64,000 nucleotides of DNA from Eubacterium ruminantium (GTDB lineage: Bacteria; Bacillota; Clostridia; Lachnospirales; Lachnospiraceae): contig NZ_FUXA01000005.1 of the NCBI RefSeq assembly GCF_900167085.1, forward strand, positions 124,001 through 188,000, written 5' to 3'. Positions 14,848 to 23,684 of the stretch are shown here, piece after piece (position 1 is the first letter of the stretch; each line of letters begins with the position of its first letter). The position numbers and the translations under genes were made by a program. The notes below the pieces were generated by a model. The model saw nothing but the letters and a program-made list of their open reading frames with translations, did no database searches and was not told where the DNA came from.

Positions 14848-15019
14848 TCCATATTTTGTCTCAAGTTAATTTATAAGAAAACATGAGGTTGAGATTGTCC
14901 ACCTGACTTTATATGATAGTAGAGAAATAATAGGAAACAAATGCAGGCTTTTTCTGATGTATTAAGGAAGCAAAACCTCGGATGAGCGTGATTATACTGG
15001 TTATAGGAGATGGATATAA

Positions 15020-15670
15020 ATGATTGAGAAGATGGATGATTTTTTTACTGCTCGTGTTGAAGGTTATGATGAGCATATGAAAAATAATATCGAAGGAGCG
15101 GATGTATTTTATAAATATACAGCTTCTCTCTTACCAACTGAGGAAAAAGCTAATGTCCTGGATCTAGGATGTGGTACGGGACTTGAATTAGAGGAATACT
15201 TTTCTATAAATCCGCAGGCAAGAATTACGGGAATAGACCTGACAGAAGCTATGCTGGATTTTCTTAAGACAAAATTTTCAGATAAAGACATAACAACAAT
15301 ATGTGGATCTTATTTTGACGTTCCATTTGGAGAAGAGGTATTTTATGCGGCTGTTTCTGTAGAATCGCTGCATCATTTCACTAAAGAGGAAAAAATACCT
15401 TTATATACAAAACTTAGAAAGGCACTCAAACCGGGTGGATATTTCATTCTTACAGACTACTTTGCAGAGAATGAGGAGCAGGAAGAGTATTTCAGAAATG
15501 AGTTGCTTCGTATACGAAAAGAGCAGAATTTGGCAGATGATATATTTTATCATTATGATACGCCGCTGACTGTAGAACATGAAAAAGAAGCGCTTCTTGC
15601 CGCTGGATTTACAAGTGTAGAGGAACTGAACAGTTGGGAAGTTACCCATACATTAAAAGCTGTTATATAA
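15020..15670 (+). CDS. Class I SAM-dependent methyltransferase
   Basis: A 216-residue protein with motif I VLDLGCGTGLELEEYF (about 45-60), the acidic ITGIDLTEAML strand and a post-motif SVESLHHFTKEE. The methyl acceptor is unknown; it belongs to the small-molecule (Methyltransf_25/11-like) group. AGGAGATGG precedes the ATG. The GNAT gene follows 26 bases later, so they form an operon. Confidence 0.8.
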   Translation: MIEKMDDFFTARVEGYDEHMKNNIEGADVFYKYTASLLPTEEKANVLDLGCGTGLELEEYFSINPQARITGIDLTEAMLDFLKTKFSDKDITTICGSYFDVPFGEEVFYAAVSVESLHHFTKEEKIPLYTKLRKALKPGGYFILTDYFAENEEQEEYFRNELLRIRKEQNLADDIFYHYDTPLTVEHEKEALLAAGFTSVEELNSWEVTHTLKAVI

Positions 15671-15696
15671 AATGAATTATCATTGGAGAGAATTAA

Positions 15697-16245
15697 ATGA
15701 ATACAATAAAAACAAAAAGGCTTGTTATACGCCCTATAGAAAATGGAGACGCTGAGGCTATTCATGTATATGCCGGAAGTCCTGATATAGATATGATGAT
15801 GTTTCTTCCAAATGAAACTATGGAGGATACAGAGAAGTTTGTAGAATTTGCCAGGTCGGAGTGGCAAAAAGATGAGCCGGAGGATAGAGAATATGTAATT
15901 CTTCAAGGGAGTGAGATAATCGGCGGAATAAATCTGGAAAAATGTGAAAATAGAAGTGGAAATACATTCGAGATTGGATGGATTATTTGCCGGGATAAAA
16001 GAGGGCAGGGCTTTGCAACAGAGGCAGCAATGGCCCTTATGTCATATGCATTTAATGAATTAAACGCGGATTTTGTTCGGGCTCATTGCGACATCAGAAA
16101 CACAGCTTCAGAGGGCGTGATGAAGAAGCTGGGGATGACACTTACAGATGGAACAGGAACTCGTACTTATCCGAAGACAGGAGTTACATCCGGTGAATAT
16201 CTTTATTCTATCAATAGACTGGAATATATAAACAAAAAACATTGA
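15697..16245 (+). CDS. GNAT N-acetyltransferase (RimJ/RimL-like)
   Basis: A 182-residue protein. The start TKRLVIRPIENGDAEAIHVY, the acetyl-CoA-binding strand/loop EIGWIICRDKRGQGFATEA and the late VRAHCDIRNTASEGVMKKLG are diagnostic for the RimJ/RimL branch. These enzymes acetylate protein N-termini or small amines. It is preceded by GGAGAG and co-transcribed with the methyltransferase. The TetR promoter starts immediately after its stop. Confidence 0.85.
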   Translation: MNTIKTKRLVIRPIENGDAEAIHVYAGSPDIDMMMFLPNETMEDTEKFVEFARSEWQKDEPEDREYVILQGSEIIGGINLEKCENRSGNTFEIGWIICRDKRGQGFATEAAMALMSYAFNELNADFVRAHCDIRNTASEGVMKKLGMTLTDGTGTRTYPKTGVTSGEYLYSINRLEYINKKH

Positions 16246-16294
16246 CAGGATAACACTGTTATGTATATACTTAAAAATACATAACGGTGTTATC
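16242..16294 (+). promoter_or_regulatory. tetR promoter with paired operators
   Basis: TTGACA (16242-16247) and TATATA (16264-16269) are 16 bp apart. The operator ATACATAACAGTGTTATC lies inverted at 16249-16266, filling the spacer, and ATACATAACGGTGTTATC follows at 16277-16294. Together they form an 18-bp-armed inverted repeat. The same motif occurs before the ABC transporter at 17058. Confidence 0.8.
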
Positions 16295-16337
16295 TGTTTT
16301 TCACGCTTGGTTTATATGCGAAGAGAGGATGAATATA

Positions 16338-16988
16338 ATGGATAATGAGAAGGAAACTAAAAAGAAACTTCTGGAATGTGCTATGAGGGAGTTTTCTGAG
16401 AAAGGTTACATGAAAGCTTCTTTAAGAAATATATGTAAGGAAGCGGGAGTTACCACAGGAGCGCTTTATTTCTTTTTCAAGGACAAGGAAGATTTGTTTG
16501 GAAATCTTGTATCAGATGTTTTGTATGGTCTTAATAAGACCATAGATAATCATTTCTCTGAAGAGATGAAAGTTGCTGAGTCCTATGAAAGTACAGAAAG
16601 AAGTGTGGCTGAACTTGCTGCTGAACATGGATTTGATGATGACGAAGCTGTAGCCAGGGAAGTAATCCATTATCTTTTTAGCCATAAAGATGTAGTGGAT
16701 TTGTTGCTTACAAAATCCCAGGGATCGCGTTATGAAAGTATTCGAGACGTAATGGTTGAAAAGATGGAAAGACACTATACATCCTTGTATGTAGTCTGGA
16801 AGGGGTATAAGTCTAAGAAGCAGCTGACCAAGGAAGATAAATTCATTATTCACTGGTTATCGCATGACCAGGTAGAAATAGTTATTCATATATTTACTCA
16901 TTGCAAAAATGCAAAAGAAGGCGAGAAGCAGATTGATAAAATGATGGCTTATTTGATAGGCGGCTGGTATGGAGTAATAAATTATTAG
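16338..16988 (+). CDS. TetR/AcrR-family regulator
   Basis: About 216 residues. The N-terminal helix-turn-helix KKKLLECAMREFSEKGYMKA, then ICKEAGVTTGALYFFFKDKE, is typical TetR. The C-terminal ligand domain is all helical and unassigned. The ATG at 16338 is chosen because AGAGAGG at 16322-16328 is nine bases before it. Three copies of one palindromic operator surround it, two on its own promoter and one on the ABC transporter promoter, so it very likely represses itself and the transporter until an effector (drug, peptide or bile-type compound) binds. Confidence 0.88.
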   Translation: MDNEKETKKKLLECAMREFSEKGYMKASLRNICKEAGVTTGALYFFFKDKEDLFGNLVSDVLYGLNKTIDNHFSEEMKVAESYESTERSVAELAAEHGFDDDEAVAREVIHYLFSHKDVVDLLLTKSQGSRYESIRDVMVEKMERHYTSLYVVWKGYKSKKQLTKEDKFIIHWLSHDQVEIVIHIFTHCKNAKEGEKQIDKMMAYLIGGWYGVINY

Positions 16989-17057
16989 TTATAACTCATA
17001 AAACTTTAGAAAGATATTTATTTGGCTTGGAGAAATCCGAGCCAATAAAAAACGCAT

Positions 17058-17075
17058 ATACATAACAGTGTTATG
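17058..17075 (+). promoter_or_regulatory. Third TetR operator, before the ABC transporter
   Basis: ATACATAACAGTGTTATG contains the perfect palindrome ACATAACA-G-TGTTATGT (17060-17076). It matches both tetR promoter sites, 48 bp before the ATPase start. Confidence 0.8.
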
Positions 17076-17123
17076 TGAGCGCGCTTATATATTATTAGCA
17101 TTAGTATAACAGGAGGGAAAGAA

Positions 17124-17825
17124 ATGTTTGTTGAAGTAACCGGTATTAAGAAAAGCTATGGAGAAGGTGGAAGCTATGTACAGGTCCTTAAGGGGGTATC
17201 TGTTGGAATAGAGAAGGGTGAAATGTGTGTAATTCAGGGGACATCGGGTTCCGGTAAATCAACACTGCTTAACTGTATTGGAGGACTTGATGAAGTAGAC
17301 AGTGGTTCGATAAAGATTGACGATAAAGAAATAGCAGGACTAAGGGGCGAGAAACTTTCCGATTATCGAAGAGCCACCCACGGATTTATATTTCAGTTTT
17401 ATAATCTGATTCCGAATCTTACTGTTAGGGAAAATATTCAGGTATGCGAATATCTGACTAAGAGTCCGCTTGATATGGATGAACTGCTCAGTGTGCTGGG
17501 TCTTACCGAGCATCAGAATAAATTTCCGTCACAGCTCTCCGGTGGACAGCAGCAGAGGTGTGCTATAGCAAGAGCACTCATTAAGAATCCGAAACTGCTT
17601 CTTTGTGATGAACCTACAGGTGCTCTTGATTCAAAGACTTCAAGGGACATCCTGATTCTTATGGAAGAGATAAACAGAAAGTACGGAACTACAATGATCA
17701 TTGTAACTCACAATAATTCAATCAAGAATATGGTGGATCATGTTATCTATTTAAAGGATGGAGAGATTTCTAAGAATTACAGAAATGAAACCAAGGTTAC
17801 GGCTTCAGAATTGGAGGATCTGTAA
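17124..17825 (+). CDS. ABC transporter ATPase, MacB/LolD type
   Basis: A 233-residue protein with Walker A GTSGSGKS (about 39-46), signature LSGGQQQR, Walker B LLLCDEPTGALD and switch His in IVTHNNS. The GALD D-loop and the partner's FtsX-type permease place it in the MacB/LolD/BceA group. Such systems use ATP hydrolysis to move a peptide, lipoprotein or drug, or to transmit a signal, across the membrane. AGGAGGG precedes the start. One base separates its stop from the permease ATG. Regulated by TetR, judging by the operator upstream. Confidence 0.88.
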   Translation: MFVEVTGIKKSYGEGGSYVQVLKGVSVGIEKGEMCVIQGTSGSGKSTLLNCIGGLDEVDSGSIKIDDKEIAGLRGEKLSDYRRATHGFIFQFYNLIPNLTVRENIQVCEYLTKSPLDMDELLSVLGLTEHQNKFPSQLSGGQQQRCAIARALIKNPKLLLCDEPTGALDSKTSRDILILMEEINRKYGTTMIIVTHNNSIKNMVDHVIYLKDGEISKNYRNETKVTASELEDL

Positions 17826-17826
17826 G

Positions 17827-20124
17827 ATGCAAAAAGTACTTAGAAAAAGAGTTTTAAGAGATTTAAAGAAGAATTTCTTCAGATATTTTGCCCTTGGACT
17901 TGTGATTGCCATGGGTATATTTCTGGTTGTTACGATAGTTGGTTCCGGTGAAACTCTGACAAAAGGAACAGAGGATCTGGCTGTGGAAACGAATCTTGAA
18001 GATGGAGAGTTTGAGGTTTTCATACCGCTTAGTCAGAATGACAAAAATGATATAAGCGAAATGGGAATAGATATAGAAGAGCATTTCTTTTATGATTATC
18101 AAAGAGCTGATGAAGATAAAACTACTGTGAGGATTTTCAAGCTTCGAGAGTCCATTGATAAAGTTCATTACATAGAGGGTAAAGAACCTGTCGGCAAAAA
18201 TGAAATAGTTATAGAAAAGAGATATGCCAAAGAGAATGATATAAATGTCGGAGATATCTTCAATCTGGCAGGAAAGGATTATACAGTATCGGGAATAGGA
18301 GTTACATCTGATTATGATGGTCCATTTAAGAAAATATCAGATACTTCATGTAATTCAAAGAATTTCGGACCGGTATTTATTACAGAAGAAGCATATGAAG
18401 AGTTTAAGGAATCGGACAGTGCCAGGATATCCGAAACATATCTTTATGCATATAAATTATCAGGCAGTAAAAACGATGATTCGCTGAAGAAGTATTTAAA
18501 GGACTTAAAGATAAATCCGGCCGGAGTGAAAGAAGCTTCTGAGAATTTTGATTTTGAATTATCTAATCTTACCATATTTCTGAAACGTGAGGATAATCCG
18601 AGAATATTTGCAACTAAAAATGATAAGGTTGTAGATATAGATGTAGGTATCATTGCGGGAGTTGTAGTCTTTATACTCCTTGCTTATGTGATTTCGGTTT
18701 TTGTGGTGCATTCCATTGAAAGTGAGAGCAGCATTATAGGTACTCTGTATTCAATGGGTGTTAAGAAGAATGATCTGCTTCGCCATTATATAACTCTTCC
18801 TGTAGTGGTAACATTCATTGCAGGACTTGTGGGAGTTCTGGTTGCATCAACCGGAGTACTGGCACCTATGATCGCAGAAAGTTCATATGATTATTATTCA
18901 ATACCTGAATTTACATTTCATATACCAATGTATTTATGGATTTATTCAATTGCTGTTCCGCCGATTCTGGCCATGATCGTAAATGTGCTTGTCATAAGAA
19001 GTAAATTGAACAGAACCGCTTTATCGCTTATCAGAAATGAATCCAAGCAGAAAGGTATTAGGAAAATAAAGCTTAAGGGAATGAGCTTTGTGACCGCATT
19101 CAGGATCAGACAGATGCTTCGTGAGATTCGCTCAACACTTGCGGTAGTTCTGGGAATGTTCCTATCGCTGCTTGTCTTTATGATGGCTGTCAACTGTTAT
19201 AATCTTTGCAATAATATAGCGAAGGATTATAAAGAGGATACTAAGTTTGAATATATGTATAGTCTGAAATATCCTGAGGCTGAAGTGCCTTCCGGCGGAG
19301 AGGCAGCCTATGCATATACATGCAAAAAAGAAGCCATGGGCTATAATTTTGATGTCACTATACTTGGTATAGATAAGGATAATCCATATTTTGATGTTAA
19401 TCCCGGTGATAGCAAAATGGATGTAGTTGTATCCGCAGCTCTTGCAGATAAATTCGGGCTTGATGTTGGAGACGAATTTGTGGTTACAGATGATGACAAG
19501 GAGATAAAGCATGCATTCTCTGTAAAGGAGATAAATGATTATTCAACCAGTTTTTACATTTTCATGGATATTGATGTTATGCGTGAAATGATGGGTAGAT
19601 CAGATGATTATTATAATGTTCTTTTTTCAGATAAAGAGCTGGATATAGATCCTGATGGAGTTTATTCTGTGACAACCAGAGAGGATATAGTTAAGGGTTC
19701 ATCAGTATTTACGGATCTTATGATGCCTATGATATATGTACTCACATTTGCATCAACAATTATCTTCTGTGTGGTAATGTATCTTATGATGAAGGTAATG
19801 ATTGATAAAAGTGCTTACAACATATCCCTCATAAAAGTATTCGGATATAAGAGAAAAGAAATAAGAAAGTTATATCTCGACGGGAACTTTTATATAGTTG
19901 CTCTCGGAGCCCTGATCTCTCTGCCAATCGCAAAGCTTATCATGAATAAAATATTTCCGTTTATGGTTTCAAATGTATCCTGCGGCTTGAATGTTAAAGC
20001 GCCTATAAGTTTCTTTATCATAACTTATATAGTCATACTTATACTGTATTTTATAATTAACTCACTTCTGGTCAAAAGACTGAATAAATTCACTCCTGCA
20101 GAGGTACTTAAAAACAGAGAATGA
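17827..20124 (+). CDS. FtsX-family ABC permease (MacB-like)
   Basis: About 765 residues. The ATG at 17827 lies one base after the ATPase stop. The layout is one N-terminal membrane helix (YFALGLVIAMGIFLVVTIVG), a large extracellular domain (about 45-285), three helices with SMGVKKNDLLRHYI, a second duplicated half, and a C-terminal three-helix FtsX domain (SLIKVFGYKRKEIRKLYL). This is the long, duplicated FtsX arrangement of Gram-positive export or resistance systems. The partner is the ATPase at 17124-17825. Confidence 0.85.
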   Translation: MQKVLRKRVLRDLKKNFFRYFALGLVIAMGIFLVVTIVGSGETLTKGTEDLAVETNLEDGEFEVFIPLSQNDKNDISEMGIDIEEHFFYDYQRADEDKTTVRIFKLRESIDKVHYIEGKEPVGKNEIVIEKRYAKENDINVGDIFNLAGKDYTVSGIGVTSDYDGPFKKISDTSCNSKNFGPVFITEEAYEEFKESDSARISETYLYAYKLSGSKNDDSLKKYLKDLKINPAGVKEASENFDFELSNLTIFLKREDNPRIFATKNDKVVDIDVGIIAGVVVFILLAYVISVFVVHSIESESSIIGTLYSMGVKKNDLLRHYITLPVVVTFIAGLVGVLVASTGVLAPMIAESSYDYYSIPEFTFHIPMYLWIYSIAVPPILAMIVNVLVIRSKLNRTALSLIRNESKQKGIRKIKLKGMSFVTAFRIRQMLREIRSTLAVVLGMFLSLLVFMMAVNCYNLCNNIAKDYKEDTKFEYMYSLKYPEAEVPSGGEAAYAYTCKKEAMGYNFDVTILGIDKDNPYFDVNPGDSKMDVVVSAALADKFGLDVGDEFVVTDDDKEIKHAFSVKEINDYSTSFYIFMDIDVMREMMGRSDDYYNVLFSDKELDIDPDGVYSVTTREDIVKGSSVFTDLMMPMIYVLTFASTIIFCVVMYLMMKVMIDKSAYNISLIKVFGYKRKEIRKLYLDGNFYIVALGALISLPIAKLIMNKIFPFMVSNVSCGLNVKAPISFFIITYIVILILYFIINSLLVKRLNKFTPAEVLKNRE

Positions 20125-20202
20125 TGACAGAAAATAGTAGAAGACAAAGATGTTGACACGGAGCATATTTTTGTTTATGGTTTTTCTGTGGTTAAGGAAA
20201 AT

Positions 20203-20238
20203 AGAAGTGGCGGAAGTTACAGAAGTGGCAGAAGTTAT
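20203..20238 (+). repeat. 18-bp tandem repeat, two units
   Basis: AGAAGTGGCGGAAGTTAC is followed directly by AGAAGTGGCAGAAGTTAT (16 of 18 identical). It lies in a 37-codon open frame without start codon (20128-20250), so it is probably non-coding. The gap 20125-20315 holds nothing else. Confidence 0.5.
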
Positions 20239-20315
20239 AGAATAAAGTAATACCGTTAATCAGCCGGAACATTTTACAATATTTAAAAATTATTAGCACA
20301 ATGGGAGAGTGAAGG

Positions 20316-20987
20316 ATGAGTAATGATAACAAATCGGCTTACGATTCAAGTATTTATGATGAACATATAGTCAATGTACTTCCGTATTACCGGGAATACC
20401 ATAAACAAATAATGGATCTTGTTAGGATATCTAAGCAGGGAAATGTGGATTGGCTTGATACAGGATGCGGAACAGGTGTGCTTGCAGCGGGAGTGCTGGA
20501 GGAAATTTGTGACGTGAGATTCACTTTGTGCGACCCGTCACTTAGTATGCTTGATATAGCAAAAAAGAGGCTGGAAGGTAAGGATGTACGTTTTATTAAT
20601 GCAGCTTCACATGAGTTTTCTTTTGAGGCTGAGTTTGACATTATAACTGCGGTACAGTGCCATCATTATTATAAACCGGATGAACGTGAAAATGCTGTTG
20701 CAAACTGCTACAAGGCCCTTCGGGATGGCGGGATTTTCATTACATTTGAAAATATAAAGATGTCTACTGATGTCAGTGATGATATAGCCATGAAACGCTG
20801 GATAGACTTCCTTAGGGAGCATGGAAATTCGGAAGAAGATGTTAAAAAGCAGATAGACAGACGTGGCGTTGAGACATTACCGATCACCATCGAACAGCAT
20901 CTTGAGCTGCTTAAAAAAGTTGGATTTAAATCTGTGGATATATTATGGGCGTCATATCTGCAGGCTGGCTTTATGGCTGTTAAGTAA
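20316..20987 (+). CDS. Class I SAM-dependent methyltransferase
   Basis: A 223-residue protein with motif I VDWLDTGCGTGVLAAGVLEE (about 44-63), the acidic FTLCDPSLSML strand and TAVQCHHYYKPDER after it. It resembles ubiquinone/menaquinone-type methyltransferases but is probably for a small molecule of unknown identity. GGGAGAG precedes the start. The DUF89 gene begins 38 bp after its stop, so they are likely co-transcribed. Confidence 0.8.
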   Translation: MSNDNKSAYDSSIYDEHIVNVLPYYREYHKQIMDLVRISKQGNVDWLDTGCGTGVLAAGVLEEICDVRFTLCDPSLSMLDIAKKRLEGKDVRFINAASHEFSFEAEFDIITAVQCHHYYKPDERENAVANCYKALRDGGIFITFENIKMSTDVSDDIAMKRWIDFLREHGNSEEDVKKQIDRRGVETLPITIEQHLELLKKVGFKSVDILWASYLQAGFMAVK

Positions 20988-21024
20988 TCTTCGAAATCCG
21001 AAAAAGTCAAAGGAGAAATTATAT

Positions 21025-21867
21025 ATGCGTATATCTGAGAGCTGTGCAAAATGTTTATATGACAAACAGCAGAGTAAAACAGACAATGAAGAATACCTGG
21101 CTAAGATAAAGGAACTTCTTGAGAACCGACGTGAAGAAGATACCAGTCCGTATATGGTATATCTTTTCAATAAAGTACATGAGGAATTCTTCGGCAAAGC
21201 AGCTGACTATAAAGAGATTAAGAAAAAATACAACGATCTGGTTCTCAGTATGGAAAATGATCTAAGGAGCGAGATCGAGAAGTCCGATGATCCGCTGGCA
21301 AAAGCATTTATCATGTCCAGAATTGGAAATTATATAGATTTCGGAGCTATGAATCATGTGGATCAGAATGAATTTATGACACTCTTCAAAGATACAGAAA
21401 TGCAGGAAAGAGATATTCCGGTATATAAAGAATTCTTAAAAGAATGTGCAGAAGGCAGTTCATTTCTTCTTGCATGTGATAACTGCGGAGAAATCGTGCT
21501 GGATAAGCTGATGCTTGAGCAGCTTGCAAAAAGATTTCCTCATTTAAAAATCCGCGCACTTGTCCGAGGTAAAGAAGTTTTAAATGATGCAACTTCAGAA
21601 GATGCATATTATGTCGGACTTGATAAGTTTGCTGAAATTATTTCAAATGGAGATGCTGTTGCCGGAACCATATATGATATGTTGCCGGAAGAAGCAAGGA
21701 AAGCGCTTGATGAAGCAGATGTGGTCCTTGCAAAAGGACAAGGTAATTATGAATCCATGTCAGGACAAGGGCTTCGTGTATTCTACGCCTTCCTTTGCAA
21801 ATGTGATCTGTTTATCAACAGATTTAATGTTCCGAAACTTACCGGAATGTTTGTTCAGGAAAGGTAA
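21025..21867 (+). CDS. DUF89/ARMT1-like metal-dependent phosphatase
   Basis: About 280 residues. The ATG at 21025 follows AAAGGAGA; an open frame further upstream is a shadow of the methyltransferase. ACDNCGEIVLDKLMLEQL carries the Asp/Asn metal ligands of the family, and VVLAKGQGNYESM is the second conserved block. An N-terminal CAKC may bind metal. Known DUF89 proteins are Mn/Ni-dependent phosphatases acting on damaged sugar phosphates; the substrate here is unknown. Confidence 0.78.
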   Translation: MRISESCAKCLYDKQQSKTDNEEYLAKIKELLENRREEDTSPYMVYLFNKVHEEFFGKAADYKEIKKKYNDLVLSMENDLRSEIEKSDDPLAKAFIMSRIGNYIDFGAMNHVDQNEFMTLFKDTEMQERDIPVYKEFLKECAEGSSFLLACDNCGEIVLDKLMLEQLAKRFPHLKIRALVRGKEVLNDATSEDAYYVGLDKFAEIISNGDAVAGTIYDMLPEEARKALDEADVVLAKGQGNYESMSGQGLRVFYAFLCKCDLFINRFNVPKLTGMFVQER

Positions 21868-21903
21868 ATTAACGAAGCCAAAATCCTTTATATAGTATTA
21901 GAT

Positions 21904-22665
21904 TTAAAATATAGGTATGAAAATGCAGGATGCTACAGTAAGTATGCATCCGCTTATCAGAAATGATCCGAATAAAATATTTGAAAAAATAGCGACAGCT
22001 TTGTCGGTTTTTTCATCGATATATCGACTGATTCGAATTTCTTCCTTAGGAGAGAAGTTTGAATCAGTTATTTTATTTACATCGTCTAATGATATGAAAA
22101 GTTGTCTTGTTTCGCCCATTGCCGGATTTTTCAAAGCACGAGTGAAAATATTTTTATCAAGAAGCATTCTTTCTCCGTTATAAAAAACTTCGTAAATCGG
22201 GCACTGTGTTTTTTTGTATCCGGATCCGGAAGATTTGAAGTCTATACATTTTCCGGAAATCTCATATGTACAGATTTCCCGGAGTTTCTTTGCGGAGATA
22301 TGACAATATATAAGCATAAATCCGCCTACTATAGTAAATGTTATTCCGGCAATAAGCGGGATGGCATTTACCATCTTATCAAATACATCCTTTGGTCCGA
22401 GTTTGCTCATCAAACCGTATATTATGCAAGAGGTTCCTGCTAGCACAAATATACTTCCGAGCCACCAGCCATTTTGTTTTTCGGCAACAATTGCCATGAT
22501 TGCGATCATTCCCATTATGGTGAAAAACTGTCCCAGAATGATCAGGAATAACCAGGTCTTACCGCTTTTTGCTTCATATACACTGAGACAGATCGATCCG
22601 ATGAGCCATATCAGAAACAGTAATGAAATAATAAGCAGTGATGCGTTTCTTTTGTTCTCCTTCAT
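21904..22665 (-). CDS. Multi-pass membrane protein, unknown function
   Basis: A 253-residue protein with four N-terminal membrane helices (about 8-30, 38-60, 67-88, 100-122), a soluble domain of about 105 residues (CTYEISGKCIDFKSSG...YEVFYNGERM), and one C-terminal helix (about 228-250). The soluble part has the small-barrel look of DUF3592-type proteins, but I cannot assign it. AAAGGGG precedes the ATG. It is convergent with the DUF89 gene. Confidence 0.6.
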   Translation of the reverse strand: MKENKRNASLLIISLLFLIWLIGSICLSVYEAKSGKTWLFLIILGQFFTIMGMIAIMAIVAEKQNGWWLGSIFVLAGTSCIIYGLMSKLGPKDVFDKMVNAIPLIAGITFTIVGGFMLIYCHISAKKLREICTYEISGKCIDFKSSGSGYKKTQCPIYEVFYNGERMLLDKNIFTRALKNPAMGETRQLFISLDDVNKITDSNFSPKEEIRISRYIDEKTDKAVAIFSNILFGSFLISGCILTVASCIFIPIF

Positions 22666-22715
22666 TTTACTTATTTCCCCTTTAAATAAATACTAATACT
22701 TATTATACCACAAAT

Positions 22716-23561
22716 TTAGAAAACTTCTGAAACTCTTTCTTTCATTGAATCTTTGTAAATAATATAGCTGTTTATTACAGGAGTGCTGAAATCAAGAAGA
22801 GGAATCTCACGTAATTTTTTCTCACCGATATATGTTTCGGCCATGTGTTTAGGAAGAAATGTATAATTATTCTGTCCCACAAGGTAAGGCACGATCTTCA
22901 TACAGTCATCTATTTCCAGTTCAAATTGATGGAATCTCGGAAAAAGATTTCTGATAAACTGACCGACGTCACGAAGGGCAAAATTACACATAAGATAATT
23001 GATTTCTGTTAGCTTTTCGGCAGTTATACCCTTTGCATATTTTTTATTGTTTCGATCTGTTACAAGAACGAGAGAATCCTGCTTATATAATTCTGAATGA
23101 TAAGATAATTTTCTTAGTGGAATATAGGAGAATACCACATCAAGAAAATCACCCTGTAACTGCTCTATGAGATGATTTGAAAGACCGATGGAAATCCTGA
23201 GAGAATTATCGGGATTATTTTTTTTGTATTTGAGGATCAGAGAAGCAAGATGACCTTCGTAAATGGAGTCAGTACTTCCGATTCTCAGATTATTTTTATA
23301 TTTCTTAACAGAGGACATTTCAGCCAGAGATTTTTCTGTGAGTGAGATTATCTTCTCGGCGTATTCTTTATAAATCTCTCCTTCAGGTGTAAGTTTAACG
23401 GTTCTGTTGGTGCGGTAGAAGAGAGTTGTTTTAAGTTCACGCTCCAGTTCCGTTATTCTGTTTGTTACTGTAGATTGCGCAACAAACATCTGATTTGCTG
23501 TCTTTGTAAAGCTCATATTATTAGCCAAAATCAAAAAGGTTTTTATCATTTCAATATCCAT
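22716..23561 (-). CDS. LysR-family transcriptional regulator
   Basis: About 281 residues. The N-terminal helix-turn-helix MIKTFLILANNMSFTKTANQ, then VAQSTVTNRITELERELKT, is diagnostic, followed by a periplasmic-binding-like effector domain. The start at 23561 follows GAGG; the GTG six bases upstream lies inside the ribosome site. It diverges from the citrate/isopropylmalate synthase-like gene over 123 bp, the classical LysR arrangement, so it probably controls that gene in response to a metabolite. Confidence 0.87.
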   Translation of the reverse strand: MDIEMIKTFLILANNMSFTKTANQMFVAQSTVTNRITELERELKTTLFYRTNRTVKLTPEGEIYKEYAEKIISLTEKSLAEMSSVKKYKNNLRIGSTDSIYEGHLASLILKYKKNNPDNSLRISIGLSNHLIEQLQGDFLDVVFSYIPLRKLSYHSELYKQDSLVLVTDRNNKKYAKGITAEKLTEINYLMCNFALRDVGQFIRNLFPRFHQFELEIDDCMKIVPYLVGQNNYTFLPKHMAETYIGEKKLREIPLLDFSTPVINSYIIYKDSMKERVSEVF

Positions 23562-23684
23562 ACGCACCTCATTATCGATAAAACGAATTAATGTTATTAA
23601 AATTATTTATTTTACACATAATACTACATATGTATATACTTGTACATATTTTTAGAGTCGTCGAGATTAGGAAGGATGTGTGAT

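Noticed and set aside
20128-20250. Open stretch encoding a SGGSYR/SGRSYR repeat tail
   Set aside because: There is no start codon or ribosome site; it follows the permease stop and looks like non-coding sequence with an 18-bp duplication.
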